A DNA stretch of 64,000 nucleotides from Haloglomus litoreum (GTDB lineage: Archaea; Halobacteriota; Halobacteria; Halobacteriales; Haloarculaceae). The notes under the pieces are model-generated. The model was not told the DNA's origin and ran no database searches. It saw only the letters and a program-made list of their open reading frames with translations. Every line of letters starts with the position of its first letter. The stretch's first letter is position 1. This document shows positions 45,085 to 53,075 of the stretch, piece after piece. The stretch lies in the NCBI RefSeq assembly GCF_029338515.1, contig NZ_CP119988.1, positions 1,612,001 to 1,676,000 of the forward strand, read 5' to 3'. The translations under genes and the position numbers were made by a program.

Positions 45085-47018
45085 TGTCTCCCCTCCGTCG
45101 GGCTGGATGGCGGGTTCGCAGCCGAGTCCTCGGCCAGCGTCTCGCCGCGCTCGGTGGCGGCCGCGAGCGTCTCCCGGTAGGATTCCGCCGGGGTTCGCAG
45201 GCCCTCGACGAGCGTGCTGGTGCCCGATTCGAGCCGTTCCGTGGCGGTGAGCGAGCCGTCAACGGACTCGTACAGCGGTTCGAAGGCCGCGCCGTCGTCG
45301 GTTCGGCGGACCTCCTCCACCCGTCGGACCTGCCGCTCCCGATTCCCGGCCGTCTCGCGGGCGCCGACGGTCACGAGCAGGTCCGTGTCGGCGAACGACG
45401 ACTCCGGGACGCCCAGGTCCGAGACCATCCGCTCGCGGACGGTCGCGGCCCCGTCACCGTGGACGGTCCCGAGGACGGCCGCGCCGCCGGCGCCGACACG
45501 CATCGCCTCGTACAGTACGGCGGCCTCCTCCCCCCGTATCTCCCCGACGACGAGCGCACTCTCGCCGAGTCGGAGTGCCGTCCGGAGTGCCTCGGCCGCC
45601 GTCACCTCGCTCCCCGCCTCGCCGCCCTCCCCGACGCGCAGGGTCTGTACGTCACGCCCGGCCTCGCGGAGGGCCGCCGTCGGGAGTTCCGGAGTGTCCT
45701 CCACGACGACGGTCCGGGCCGTGGCCGGGAGCTCCCACAGCAGCGCACCCAGCAGCGTCGTCTTCCCCGCGCCGCGCTCGCCGGTGACGAGGCAGGCCAC
45801 CCCCCGCTCGACGGCGAGCGAGAGCAGCCCCGCGACGGGGGGCGGAACGGTCCCGTTTGCCACGAGGTCGCGGAGTCGCCACGCCTCCCGGTCGTGGGCC
45901 CGCAGCGCGAACGCGTGCCCGTCGCTGACGGGTCCGGTGACCCCCGAGACCCTGATGCGGCGCCCGGCGATGGTCATCGTCGCGGCCAGCGTCGGCGAGG
46001 CCCGGGCGAACGCCCGCCCGGACTCCCGTCGGAACCGGCCGGCCAGGACCGCCGCCCCCGCCCGGGTCAACCGGAGGTTCGTGGTCATCGTCTCGTCGTC
46101 GCGCCGGACCCGGAGCGGTGTCTCGACGACAGGTGCGGTGGCGAAGACGTCGGAGACGGCCGGGTCGCTGAACAGGTCGACGAGGATTCCGGTCGCGCGT
46201 GTGTGCTTCTCGAGCGCCGTCGCGAGCGTGGCCGTCCCCGTCTCGACCTGTGGCGCGCCAGTGGCGCCGCTCTCGGTGGCCCGATCCAGCGCGGTCTCCA
46301 CGGCGGCAGTCGGCCCCTCGGCCTCGGCCTCCAGCAGCTCCCGTGCCGCCGACAGGACGGCGAGGGTGTCCGCGGAGAACCGGAGCGCCGGCGGCTCGAC
46401 GTGGTAGCGACGCGGCACGTCGGTCCCGGGCTGGTCGTAGAGGCGGACGACGGCTCCGGTGTCCAGTTCGTAGCGGTCCGCGAGCACACCCGCCTCGGGC
46501 GGCGCCCGTGTGGCGAGCGACCGCGTGATGCTGGGGCCGACGAGCGGCTCGAGCAGGGTGTCGGGGGCGTCCTCGGCGACTGCGAGCAGGCCGCTCTCGG
46601 CGGCGGCACGGCTCACTGGCCCCGAGCGGCCGGCGGCCTCGGCTGCCACCTCCAGTGGGTCGCGTCGTGCCCTGTTGGCGAGTGCCGGGTCACGCGTCCG
46701 TACCGTCTCGGCGAACCGTCCGGCGGCGACGAGCAGGGCGACCCCCCGCCCCTCGTACCACCGGGCGATGCCCTCGGCCTGGGTTCGGATGGCCCGCACG
46801 TCCCCGCCAGCGACCGCGTCGACGGCGGTCGCGCGACAGTCCGGGTCGTCCTCGAGCCGGCCCTCCCCCGGACAGTTCGACGCGTCCACGCGGAGCACCT
46901 CGCCACCCGTGCCCGTGCGTCGGGGGCCGCTTCCCCCGGCCAGCTCCGGGTCGCAGCCACACCCGTCGAGTTCCTCCGGGCCGTCGTCACCGAGCAGCGA
47001 CGCCAGGTCGTCCAGCAT
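45081..47018 (-). CDS. type IV pilus/T2SS assembly ATPase (TadA/PilB-type, VirB11 superfamily)
   Basis: 645 residues from MLDDLASLLGDDG. The N-terminal 60 residues contain a cysteine cluster (DGCGCDPEL, SNCPGEG, DPDCRAT). The middle N2 domain includes 'ITRSLATRAPPEAGVLADRY' and the pre-ATPase strand 'LVDLFSDPAVSDVFATAPV'. The C-terminal ATPase has Walker A TGERGAGKTTLLGAL, an Asp box (VVVEDTPELP), Walker B SALVVGEIRGEEA and a His box GTVHGDGAATVRERM. It powers pilin extraction or insertion. It is the third gene of a four-gene operon with the platform protein. Confidence 0.93.
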   Translation of the reverse strand: MLDDLASLLGDDGPEELDGCGCDPELAGGSGPRRTGTGGEVLRVDASNCPGEGRLEDDPDCRATAVDAVAGGDVRAIRTQAEGIARWYEGRGVALLVAAGRFAETVRTRDPALANRARRDPLEVAAEAAGRSGPVSRAAAESGLLAVAEDAPDTLLEPLVGPSITRSLATRAPPEAGVLADRYELDTGAVVRLYDQPGTDVPRRYHVEPPALRFSADTLAVLSAARELLEAEAEGPTAAVETALDRATESGATGAPQVETGTATLATALEKHTRATGILVDLFSDPAVSDVFATAPVVETPLRVRRDDETMTTNLRLTRAGAAVLAGRFRRESGRAFARASPTLAATMTIAGRRIRVSGVTGPVSDGHAFALRAHDREAWRLRDLVANGTVPPPVAGLLSLAVERGVACLVTGERGAGKTTLLGALLWELPATARTVVVEDTPELPTAALREAGRDVQTLRVGEGGEAGSEVTAAEALRTALRLGESALVVGEIRGEEAAVLYEAMRVGAGGAAVLGTVHGDGAATVRERMVSDLGVPESSFADTDLLVTVGARETAGNRERQVRRVEEVRRTDDGAAFEPLYESVDGSLTATERLESGTSTLVEGLRTPAESYRETLAAATERGETLAEDSAANPPSSPTEGRQ

Positions 47019-47044
47019 GGGGTGGATGGTCCCGGCTTCGGGTT

Positions 47045-47464
47045 TCAATCTCCGGGGAGCGGGGTCACGCCGACGACCGCCGTCCCGTACCGGAGCCGGA
47101 GCGACAGCCGGAGTCGATGGTGCCCCGGAGCGAGCGTGAGACGGCCGTGTTCGGCCACGAGGTCCGGCGAGGGGCGCTGCCGGTGCCACGCCCCATCGTC
47201 CACTCGCCACGCCAGCGTGTCGTGGCCGATACGCAGGCGGCCATCCGGCGGCACACGGAGGCGGATGGTCCGTCGGGCGGCGCCGCTCCGCGTCGGATCG
47301 TTGCGTGCCGCGAGTCGCGCCGCCGCGGTCGCGAGTCGCGCCGCCGTCCCGTCGAGTCGGGTCGCGGTCCGGGTCTCCCCGGCCCGTTCGGCGGCCGGGA
47401 GCCCGGTACCGAGGAGCGCCGCCGTGAGCAGCACCGCGAGCACCACGCGCAGCGCGCCGGTCAT
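47045..47464 (-). CDS. secreted or anchored small protein of pilus-type operon (DUF7311-like)
   Basis: 139 residues starting MTGALRVVLAVLLTAALLGT, a single hydrophobic N-terminal helix resembling a signal or anchor. A helical stretch follows (ATRLDGTAARLATAAARLAA), then a beta-rich, arginine-rich domain (TIRLRVPPDGRLRIGHDTLA, GRLTLAPGHHRLRLSLRLRY). It overlaps the coiled-coil gene upstream by ATGA and is followed by the ATPase gene. From memory, haloarchaeal pilus-type operons carry such a protein in this slot (DUF7311); the role is unknown but probably pilin-like or a pseudopilin chaperone. Confidence 0.7.
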   Translation of the reverse strand: MTGALRVVLAVLLTAALLGTGLPAAERAGETRTATRLDGTAARLATAAARLAARNDPTRSGAARRTIRLRVPPDGRLRIGHDTLAWRVDDGAWHRQRPSPDLVAEHGRLTLAPGHHRLRLSLRLRYGTAVVGVTPLPGD

Positions 47465-47862
47465 TCGGCGGCGAGGTCGTCCGGCCAGCTCGTCGACGGC
47501 TCTCGGGGGTCCTGGTCGGGGTCCCTGGGAAGCTCGATGGGGCCTCCGGTGGCGGCCTCCCGAGTCGCGTCCGGACGATGGGTGTCGGTGCTCGACTGGT
47601 CCGTACGCTCCGGTCCGGATCCGGAACTGCCGTCGTGCGCCTCGAGTGCGGCGTGGAGTGCCTGGACGGCGGCCTCCAGGCGACAGAGTCGGTCGTTCAC
47701 ATCCGGGTCGGGGCCTGATTCGCCGGACGCGGTGGTCTCCAGGTCCGGTTCCGCGCCGGTGATGCTGGCCTTCGGTGGGTCGAGCACGGCGTCGTCGTCG
47801 GTCAGGGCGCGCTCGACCGCGCGGAGGCGGGCGGCCAGCGTCTCGGTGTCCGGGGTCGGCAT
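47461..47862 (-). CDS. coiled-coil protein heading pilus-type operon (DUF7310-like)
   Basis: 133 residues. The helical N-terminus (TETLAARLRAVERALTDDDA) and central helix (NDRLCRLEAAVQALHAALEA) are heptad-rich and predict a coiled coil. The last 55 residues are disordered and rich in Pro, Ser, Asp and Thr. The stop overlaps the next gene's ATG. Its position first in a run of four overlapping or closely spaced genes (this, the anchored protein, ATPase, platform) makes it a probable accessory of the assembly machine. The DUF7310 name is from memory. Confidence 0.7.
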   Translation of the reverse strand: MPTPDTETLAARLRAVERALTDDDAVLDPPKASITGAEPDLETTASGESGPDPDVNDRLCRLEAAVQALHAALEAHDGSSGSGPERTDQSSTDTHRPDATREAATGGPIELPRDPDQDPREPSTSWPDDLAAE

Positions 47863-47932
47863 GGGGCCGTTGCTCCCGGTATCGCACTTCAGATTACGGG
47901 TGTCGGAGAGCGCGAGGGGACCGGGTCGCGCG

Positions 47933-49294
47933 TTACTGCTGGACGAGGCTGCGGCCGTCGAACTCCGGTCGGTTGTAGTCGATGTCCATCAGGTCCAGCA
48001 CCGTCGGGCCGATGTCGAACAGGTCGGCGTCCTCGACGGGGCAGTCCGGGTCGTCGACGAACAGGCAGGCGTTGTCGAACGAGTGCATCCCGTTGCGCGG
48101 GCCGGTGTCGAAGACCTCCTCGTGGCCCTTGAAGCCGGACTTGAGGTCGAACCCGTGGTTCGGGACCACCGTCAGGTCGGGCGCGATGTCGTCGTGGGCG
48201 CCCCGATAGGCCTCCTCCTTCGTGACGACACGGTCGGCGACCGGCTCGCCGTTCGGCCCGGTCAGGTTCTCGAGCGCCTCCTTCAGTTCGGCACGGGTCG
48301 CCTCGTACTCGTCCTGTGGCACGCCGCCGTTCGGCTCGCGACCCTCCAGGTTGAGGTAGAAGCGCCCGGGGATGAGCGAGTAGGCCCGCGCCTCCTCGGA
48401 GATGTCGCCGAGTTCGTCGTGGTCGTCGGTGTCGTACTCGAGCCAGCCCTCCTCCTCGAGCCAGGCGTTGCAGTGAACCTCGTAGTCGAGCGTCGTGAAC
48501 CCGTGGTCGGAGGCGACCATCATGGTCGTGTCCTCGTCCAACATCCCGCGGAGCTCGCCGAGATAGCGGTCGACCTTCTCGTAGAACTCCAGGAAGTACT
48601 CGAAGTCCTCCGGGGAGGCCTCCTCGCCGGCCTCGTAGTCGCCGAAGAGGAAGTGGTTGACCCGGTCGGTCGTCATGAAGACGCCGAAGAAGAGGTCCCA
48701 GTCGTCCTCGGCGATGTAGTGCTTGAACGCTTCGAACCGGGCGTCGATGGTCCGGTGGGCGTCCTCCATGAACTCGGCCTTGTCGTCCTGGTGGCCGAGC
48801 TTGGCGTTCACGTCGATGCGGTAATCGTTGGCCTCCAGGTACTCGCGGAGGTCGTCGGGGTAGGCGGCCTTCTCGACGCCGGGCGAGAGGAAGCCGCTCA
48901 CCATCCGCTGGATGTCGCGCTGGGGCGGGAACGTGACGGGGACGTTCAGCACGGACGCCCGACGGTCGGCGTTCTCGACGCGGTCCCAGATGCGCGTGGC
49001 ACGCACGTCACGGCCCATCGGGACGTAGGTGTCGTACGAGCCGTTCTCGCGGTCCTGGAAGCCGTACACTCCGGTCTCGCCGGGGTTGACGCCCGTCGTG
49101 AGCGCGGGCCAGCAGGCGCTGGACTCCGGCGGGACGATGCTGTCGATGGCCCCGGCACTCCCCTCGGCCGCCAGCTCCGTCAGGTTCGGGAAGGTGTCGG
49201 GGTTGTCCGTGATGAGGCTATACGGAACCCCGTCGATACCGAAGAAGGCGACGCGCGGCCCGTCGTCTCCGCGCAGTCGGTCGAACAGACCCAT
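47933..49294 (-). CDS. alkaline phosphatase-superfamily type I phosphodiesterase/nucleotide pyrophosphatase
   Basis: 453 residues. The first metal and nucleophile region is RVAFFGIDGVPYSLI and then 'VPPESSACWPALTTGVNPGE', with the Ser/Thr nucleophile in the TTG segment. Further ligands appear in TTDRVNHFLFGDYE, MMVASDHGFTTLDYEVH and RNGMHSFDNACLFVDD. The family cleaves phosphodiester or phosphonate bonds, sometimes on GPI or sugar nucleotides. There is no signal peptide, so it is cytoplasmic. It is monocistronic, transcribed in the same direction as the pilus-type operon but separated by 70 nt. The substrate is unknown. Confidence 0.9.
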   Translation of the reverse strand: MGLFDRLRGDDGPRVAFFGIDGVPYSLITDNPDTFPNLTELAAEGSAGAIDSIVPPESSACWPALTTGVNPGETGVYGFQDRENGSYDTYVPMGRDVRATRIWDRVENADRRASVLNVPVTFPPQRDIQRMVSGFLSPGVEKAAYPDDLREYLEANDYRIDVNAKLGHQDDKAEFMEDAHRTIDARFEAFKHYIAEDDWDLFFGVFMTTDRVNHFLFGDYEAGEEASPEDFEYFLEFYEKVDRYLGELRGMLDEDTTMMVASDHGFTTLDYEVHCNAWLEEEGWLEYDTDDHDELGDISEEARAYSLIPGRFYLNLEGREPNGGVPQDEYEATRAELKEALENLTGPNGEPVADRVVTKEEAYRGAHDDIAPDLTVVPNHGFDLKSGFKGHEEVFDTGPRNGMHSFDNACLFVDDPDCPVEDADLFDIGPTVLDLMDIDYNRPEFDGRSLVQQ

Positions 49295-49396
49295 ACCCGC
49301 TTGGCCGGCGTCGGGCTACAAGAAGCTTCGTTTCGCCGCCGAACGCACGGCCTCCGGGGTAGCGGCAACGCTCCCCGGGGTCGCGACCGCCGCGGC

Positions 49397-49549
49397 TCAG
49401 GCCGCGTCGCCGTCGTCGGCCCCGGTCGCGCGCTCGCGGTCGTCGTCTGCCGCCGCCCGCTCCTCCTCGACGGCCGGCTCGATCTCGAGGTTCTCCGGAA
49501 CGACGGTGAGGTGGTTCATCCCGACACCGCCTGACTCTCGGGTCGCCAT
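49397..49549 (-). CDS. 50-residue acidic protein
   Basis: The start at 49549 is chosen because a strong TATA box (49573-49583) lies 29 nt upstream. The sequence is MATRESGGVGMNHLTVVPEN, then LEIEPAVEEERAAADDDRER and an Asp/Ala-rich end. The middle (NHLTVVPENLEIEP) is a plausible short strand pair and the rest is probably disordered. No cysteine, membrane segment or known motif is present. It is not recognised. The promoter quality is what distinguishes it from chance ORFs. Confidence 0.6.
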   Translation of the reverse strand: MATRESGGVGMNHLTVVPENLEIEPAVEEERAAADDDRERATGADDGDAA

Positions 49550-49572
49550 GTCCGAAGGGTCGGCCCGAACAC

Positions 49573-49583
49573 GCATATAATTA
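49573..49583 (-). promoter_or_regulatory. TATA box of the 50-residue protein gene
   Basis: On the minus strand it reads TAATTATATGC, centred 29 nt before the ATG at 49549; one of the best TATA boxes in the window. Confidence 0.65.
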
Positions 49584-49924
49584 CTCATGTGCATAACTCA
49601 TTACCGCCTGCCGGCAGATTACCGTCAGTTGTACTGGCGGCAACCGTTGCCGCTCCCTGGGTCGGCCGGGCTCACGCTCGACCCGGTGCGACCGCCCGCC
49701 GTGGATGCGGTACCGAAGGGCGAGCGTTCTCGACCCATCCCGGAGGAAGCAAGCACCGCAACGAGCGACCGCAGGGAGCGAGTGAGGAGCGCAACGACTC
49801 CCGGATGGTCGAGAGCGCGAGGGCTTCGTAGGTGTCTCCGTCGTCGGTGTTGTCGTGTGAAAACGCGAGGGTTCCGTAGTCCACCAGCCCCCTGCTAATT
49901 AGCCACGAGGCTCGAAGTGAATGT

Positions 49925-50000
49925 GCGATATATGTGGGGGATTTCTGTATATATGGCAAAAATATGTCAAAGAAATCAAAATATCCAACTAACCGGAAAA
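49925..50000 (-). terminator. T-rich terminator region after ppa
   Basis: On the minus strand, the 75 nt following the ppa stop contain several T runs (TTTTCCGG, GATATTTTGATTTCTTTG, ATATTTTTGCC) in strong contrast to the GC-rich surroundings. Archaeal termination typically needs only such T runs. Confidence 0.55.
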
Positions 50001-50534
50001 CTAGTCGAACTTCTCGTCGTAGAGGTCCTGGGCGTGCTCGATGGCGTCGTGGGCGGCCTGCTTGTCCTCCCAGCCCAGCGTCTCGACCTCCTTGCCCTCC
50101 TCCAGGTTCTTGTAGGTCGCGAAGAACTCGTCGATCTCGTCGAGCTGCTGCTGCGTGATGTCCTCGAGGTCCTCGATGTGGTCGTAGCGGGGGTCCTCCG
50201 AGGGGACGGCGATGACCTTGTCGTCCTGCTCGCCGTCGTCGTCCATCTTCATCAGCGCGACCGGACGGGCCTCGATGACACAGCCCGGGAACGTCTGGTC
50301 CTCGACGAGGACGAGCACGTCGAAGGGGTCCTCGTCGTCGTAGTACGACTGCGGGATGAAGCCGTAGTCGGAGGGGTAGTGGACGTTCGAGTGGAGGACA
50401 CGGTCGAGGACGACACCGGGGATGTCCTTGTCGTACTCGTACTTGTTGCGCTCACCCTTCAGACACTCCACGACTGCGTAGATCTCTTCCGGTGGATTCG
50501 GGCCGGTCTCGAGGTCTTCCCACAGGTTGGCCAT
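50001..50534 (-). CDS. ppa: inorganic pyrophosphatase (family I)
   Basis: 177 residues. It hydrolyses pyrophosphate with Mg2+, pulling biosynthetic reactions forward. Family I motifs: VVECLKGERNKYEYDKD (substrate-binding K/E/K), VHYPSDYGFIPQSY, and the acidic metal site DEDPFDVLVLVED (D-x-x-x-x-D-x-x-D/E). 'EDPRYDHIEDLEDI' and 'YKNLEEGKEVETLGWED' are the usual C-terminal blocks. Very acidic, as expected for a salt-in cytoplasm. A TATA-like CCTTATGA is 26 nt upstream of the ATG. It is soluble and not the membrane H+-type enzyme. Confidence 0.97.
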   Translation of the reverse strand: MANLWEDLETGPNPPEEIYAVVECLKGERNKYEYDKDIPGVVLDRVLHSNVHYPSDYGFIPQSYYDDEDPFDVLVLVEDQTFPGCVIEARPVALMKMDDDGEQDDKVIAVPSEDPRYDHIEDLEDITQQQLDEIDEFFATYKNLEEGKEVETLGWEDKQAAHDAIEHAQDLYDEKFD

Positions 50535-50636
50535 GCGCCCGGGTCCGGACGGGCGTCATAAGGCGTTTCTGTTTCCCGCCGACGGGGCTCCCGGGTTGCG
50601 AGCGGTGTCACGGACGGTGCCGGCCCGTGAACTGCC

Positions 50637-51287
50637 TCACGTCTCGTCGGCAGCCGCCACCACCAGCTCCAGGGACTCCTCGACGGCGGCGCGCTGGGCC
50701 TCGTCCGGCCAGGCGTTCCGGGGAAAGTACTCGGTCAGGAACTCCTCGCGCATCCGTCCGGTCGCCTCCTCGACCGGGCGGGCGTAGTGGTTGCTCATGA
50801 AGGTCGCGAACGCCCGCGCGTTCGCCCCGTGGACCTCGCCGTGGGCGTCGGCCACCCGCTCGGCGACCGAGGCGTTGTGCTCGTCGACGGCGTCCCAGTC
50901 GTCCGCGTCGCCCGCGCCCTCCAGCGGGATCTCGATACCGCGGTCGATATCCTCGATGCGGTCCGGGTGGACGCTCCCGTCCACGACCCACTCCGAGGGG
51001 TGCAAGACGAGCGTCTCCTCGGTGTTCTCGCCGCGGATGCGCGACGTGTACCCGTGGCCGGCGAGCAGGTCGTCCCGCCGCTCCCGGTAGGCCGCGGCCT
51101 CGTTCCCGTCGACGGCGTCACGTTCGAGCCGGGTCAGTCGCTCGGCCTCGTCGACGACCTCGCGGGGGAGTTCCTCACCCCCCGCCGAAGCGTCCTCCCC
51201 GTTCCCGTGAGTGGCTCCGTCGCTGGTCGCGCCGCCCGGGTCGTCCGCTCGCTCGGCTCCGCCGGTGTGGCTGTCCTCAGGCGTCAT
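50637..51287 (-). CDS. rnhA-operon companion protein of unknown function
   Basis: 216 residues from [20 protein letters not shown]. The N-terminal 45 residues are disordered and acidic. The rest is a conserved-looking domain: REVVDEAERLTRLERDAVDG, YRERRDDLLAGHGYTSRIRG, and 'ETLVLHPSEWVVDGSVHPDR', ending with helices (MREEFLTEYFPRNAWPDEAQ). It overlaps the rnhA 3' end by 11 nt, so it is the second gene of that operon. Such partners of archaeal rnhA are annotated as rnhA operon proteins in haloarchaea (from memory, DUF7108) and have no known function. Confidence 0.75.
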   Translation of the reverse strand: MTPEDSHTGGAERADDPGGATSDGATHGNGEDASAGGEELPREVVDEAERLTRLERDAVDGNEAAAYRERRDDLLAGHGYTSRIRGENTEETLVLHPSEWVVDGSVHPDRIEDIDRGIEIPLEGAGDADDWDAVDEHNASVAERVADAHGEVHGANARAFATFMSNHYARPVEEATGRMREEFLTEYFPRNAWPDEAQRAAVEESLELVVAAADET

Positions 51288-51870
51288 CGAGTGCTTCGTT
51301 CGCCAACTTGTCGGCACGCTCGTTTATCTCCCGCGGAACGTGCTCCAGCGTCCACTCGTCGAACCGGTCGAGCAACTCCCGCGCCCGCACCCGCAGTTCG
51401 CGCAGTTCGGGGTCGTTCGTGTTCCACGCACCCTTCACCTGCTTGACGATGAGTTCCGAGTCCCCGCGGACGTGGACCTCGTCGAAGCCGAAGTCGGCGG
51501 CCACCTCCAGCGCCCGGACGAGGGCGTGGTACTCGGCCTGGTTGTTCGTCGCGCGGCCGATGGTCTCGCCGCCCTCGGCCGCGATGCCGTCGCCGGTGAC
51601 GATGGCGTAGCCGAGGGCTGCGGGGCCCGGATTCCCCCGGCAGGCGCCGTCGAAGTAGACGTGCGCGCGGCCGCCGCTCCCGCGCAGGAGCCCGACCAGC
51701 CGCTGGGGGGAGCCACCCTGGACGACCACCTTCCCGTCGTAGGCGACGGCGGTCGCGCCGCCGTGTTCGGCCCGCCACAGTTCGTGCTCGGTGTTCCCCG
51801 ACGCGACAGTGACGCCGGCTGCCGCCAGCCGCTCGCGGGCCTCCGACGGGTCGCACTCGACAACGGGCAT
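51277..51870 (-). CDS. rnhA: ribonuclease HI
   Basis: 197 residues. It cuts the RNA strand of RNA/DNA hybrids. The catalytic acid residues are visible: Asp in [15 protein letters not shown], Glu in [13 protein letters not shown], Asp in [13 protein letters not shown] and Asp in [14 protein letters not shown]. The basic protrusion of bacterial RNase HI is absent, as in archaeal enzymes. The N-terminal 65 residues ([20 protein letters not shown]) form an additional small domain typical of haloarchaeal members. A TATA box at 51894-51900 serves the operon; the TFB gene is divergent, 139 bp away. Confidence 0.95.
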   Translation of the reverse strand: MPVVECDPSEARERLAAAGVTVASGNTEHELWRAEHGGATAVAYDGKVVVQGGSPQRLVGLLRGSGGRAHVYFDGACRGNPGPAALGYAIVTGDGIAAEGGETIGRATNNQAEYHALVRALEVAADFGFDEVHVRGDSELIVKQVKGAWNTNDPELRELRVRARELLDRFDEWTLEHVPREINERADKLANEALDDA

Positions 51871-51893
51871 GGTCCGAGGTGCCCGAACGGCGT

Positions 51894-51900
51894 ACTTATC
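51894..51900 (-). promoter_or_regulatory. TATA box of rnhA operon
   Basis: On the minus strand GATAAGT, centred 27 nt before the rnhA ATG. Confidence 0.55.
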
Positions 51901-51973
51901 GGTTCCGGTGGGTGTCGCCCGGCGCCCGCGACGGCTAGTGGTTTCAGTTACGCCAACCGGGAATAGCCGCGGG

Positions 51974-51980
51974 ATTTATG
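51974..51980 (+). promoter_or_regulatory. TATA box of the TFB gene
   Basis: ATTTATG is centred about 33 nt before the ATG at 52010. Confidence 0.6.
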
Positions 51981-52009
51981 TTGTATCCCTGTGCCAAAGA
52001 TTAACCGCG

Positions 52010-52975
52010 ATGTCACGGCCCACACGGCAGCGCGAGCGCAGCCGCGCCGACGAGGGGGAGCAAACGGAGTCAGAGGGGACGCGGACCTGTCCCGAGTGTT
52101 CGTCCGAGAGTGTCGTCAAGAGCGCCGACCGCGGGGAACTCATCTGCGAGGACTGCGGCCTGGTCATCGAGGAGGACCAGATCGATCCCGGGCCGGAGTG
52201 GCGCGCGTTCAACCACTCCGAGCGTCAGCAGAAGTCCCGCGTCGGCGCGCCGACGACGCAGACGATGCACGACAAGGGGCTGACCACGCAGATCGACTGG
52301 AAGAACAAGGACGCCTACGGGCGCTCTATCTCCTCGGAGAAGCGCTCCCAGATGAACCGGCTCCGGAAGTGGCAGGAGCGCATCCGGACGAAGGACGCCG
52401 GCGAGCGTAACCTCCAGTTCGCCCTGAGCGAGGTCGACCGGATGGCGAGCGCGCTGGGCGTCCCACGCTCCGTCCGCGAGGTCGCCTCGGTCACCTACCG
52501 GCGCTGCCTCGACGACGACCTCATCCGTGGCCGCTCCATCGAGGGCGTCGCGACGGCCGTACTGTACGCCGCCTGCCGACAGGAGGGCATCCCGCGCTCG
52601 CTCGAGGAGATCAGCGACGTCTCCCGCGTCGAGCGCAAGGAGATCGGCCGCACCTACCGATACATCTCACAGGAGCTCGGGCTGGAGATGGAGCCGGTCG
52701 ACCCCAAGCAGTACGTCCCGCGGTTCTGCTCGGAGCTCGAACTCTCCGAGGAGGTCAAGGGGAAGGCCGAGGAGATCATCACCGAGACCGCCGAGCAGGG
52801 CCTCCTCTCGGGCAAGTCCCCGACGGGCTACGCCGCTGCTGCCATCTACGCCGCCTCGCTGCTCTGCAACGAGAAGAAGACCCAGCGCGAGGTGGCCGAC
52901 GTGGCACAGGTGACGGAGGTCACCATCCGCAACCGCTATCAGGAGCAGATCGAGGCGATGGGGCTCGCTGCCTGA
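52010..52975 (+). CDS. tfb: transcription initiation factor IIB (TFB)
   Basis: 321 residues from [20 protein letters not shown]. The zinc ribbon is at 25-60 ([20 protein letters not shown] then EDCG). The B-reader/linker region includes [20 protein letters not shown]. Two cyclin-like repeats follow ([20 protein letters not shown] and [20 protein letters not shown]), with the recognition HTH near the end ([20 protein letters not shown]). It bridges TBP-TATA-BRE and RNA polymerase. Haloarchaea carry many TFB paralogues; this one's class cannot be assigned by eye. Start supported by the TATA box at 51974. Confidence 0.97.
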   Translation: MSRPTRQRERSRADEGEQTESEGTRTCPECSSESVVKSADRGELICEDCGLVIEEDQIDPGPEWRAFNHSERQQKSRVGAPTTQTMHDKGLTTQIDWKNKDAYGRSISSEKRSQMNRLRKWQERIRTKDAGERNLQFALSEVDRMASALGVPRSVREVASVTYRRCLDDDLIRGRSIEGVATAVLYAACRQEGIPRSLEEISDVSRVERKEIGRTYRYISQELGLEMEPVDPKQYVPRFCSELELSEEVKGKAEEIITETAEQGLLSGKSPTGYAAAAIYAASLLCNEKKTQREVADVAQVTEVTIRNRYQEQIEAMGLAA

Positions 52976-53075
52976 GCCGGGTATCCGTCAGCACTGCTGC
53001 CGTGTTCTGGGGTGAGGAGCGCCAGCGCCGCCGGACCACAGACCTAACCACCGACACCGAGTAGGTCGACACGAC

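Larger units (their letters stand above)
49550..50000. other. 451-bp intergenic region with long imperfect inverted repeat and AT-rich tail
   Basis: Beyond the small-gene promoter at its left end, no coding sequence was recognised. Arms at about 49723-49744 and 49798-49819 (CTCGACCCATCCCGGAG against CTCCCGGATGGTCGAG) form an imperfect stem. They enclose a GAGCGACCGCAGGGAGCGAG-type palindromic stretch of the kind common between haloarchaeal genes. From about 49925 the sequence turns AT-rich up to the ppa stop. Confidence 0.55.

Noticed and set aside
47045-47887. A single 280-codon frame spanning two genes of the pilus-type operon
   Set aside because: The first half is an Arg/Pro-rich shadow of the coiled-coil gene in another frame; the real gene starts at the ATG at 47464, overlapping the upstream stop.
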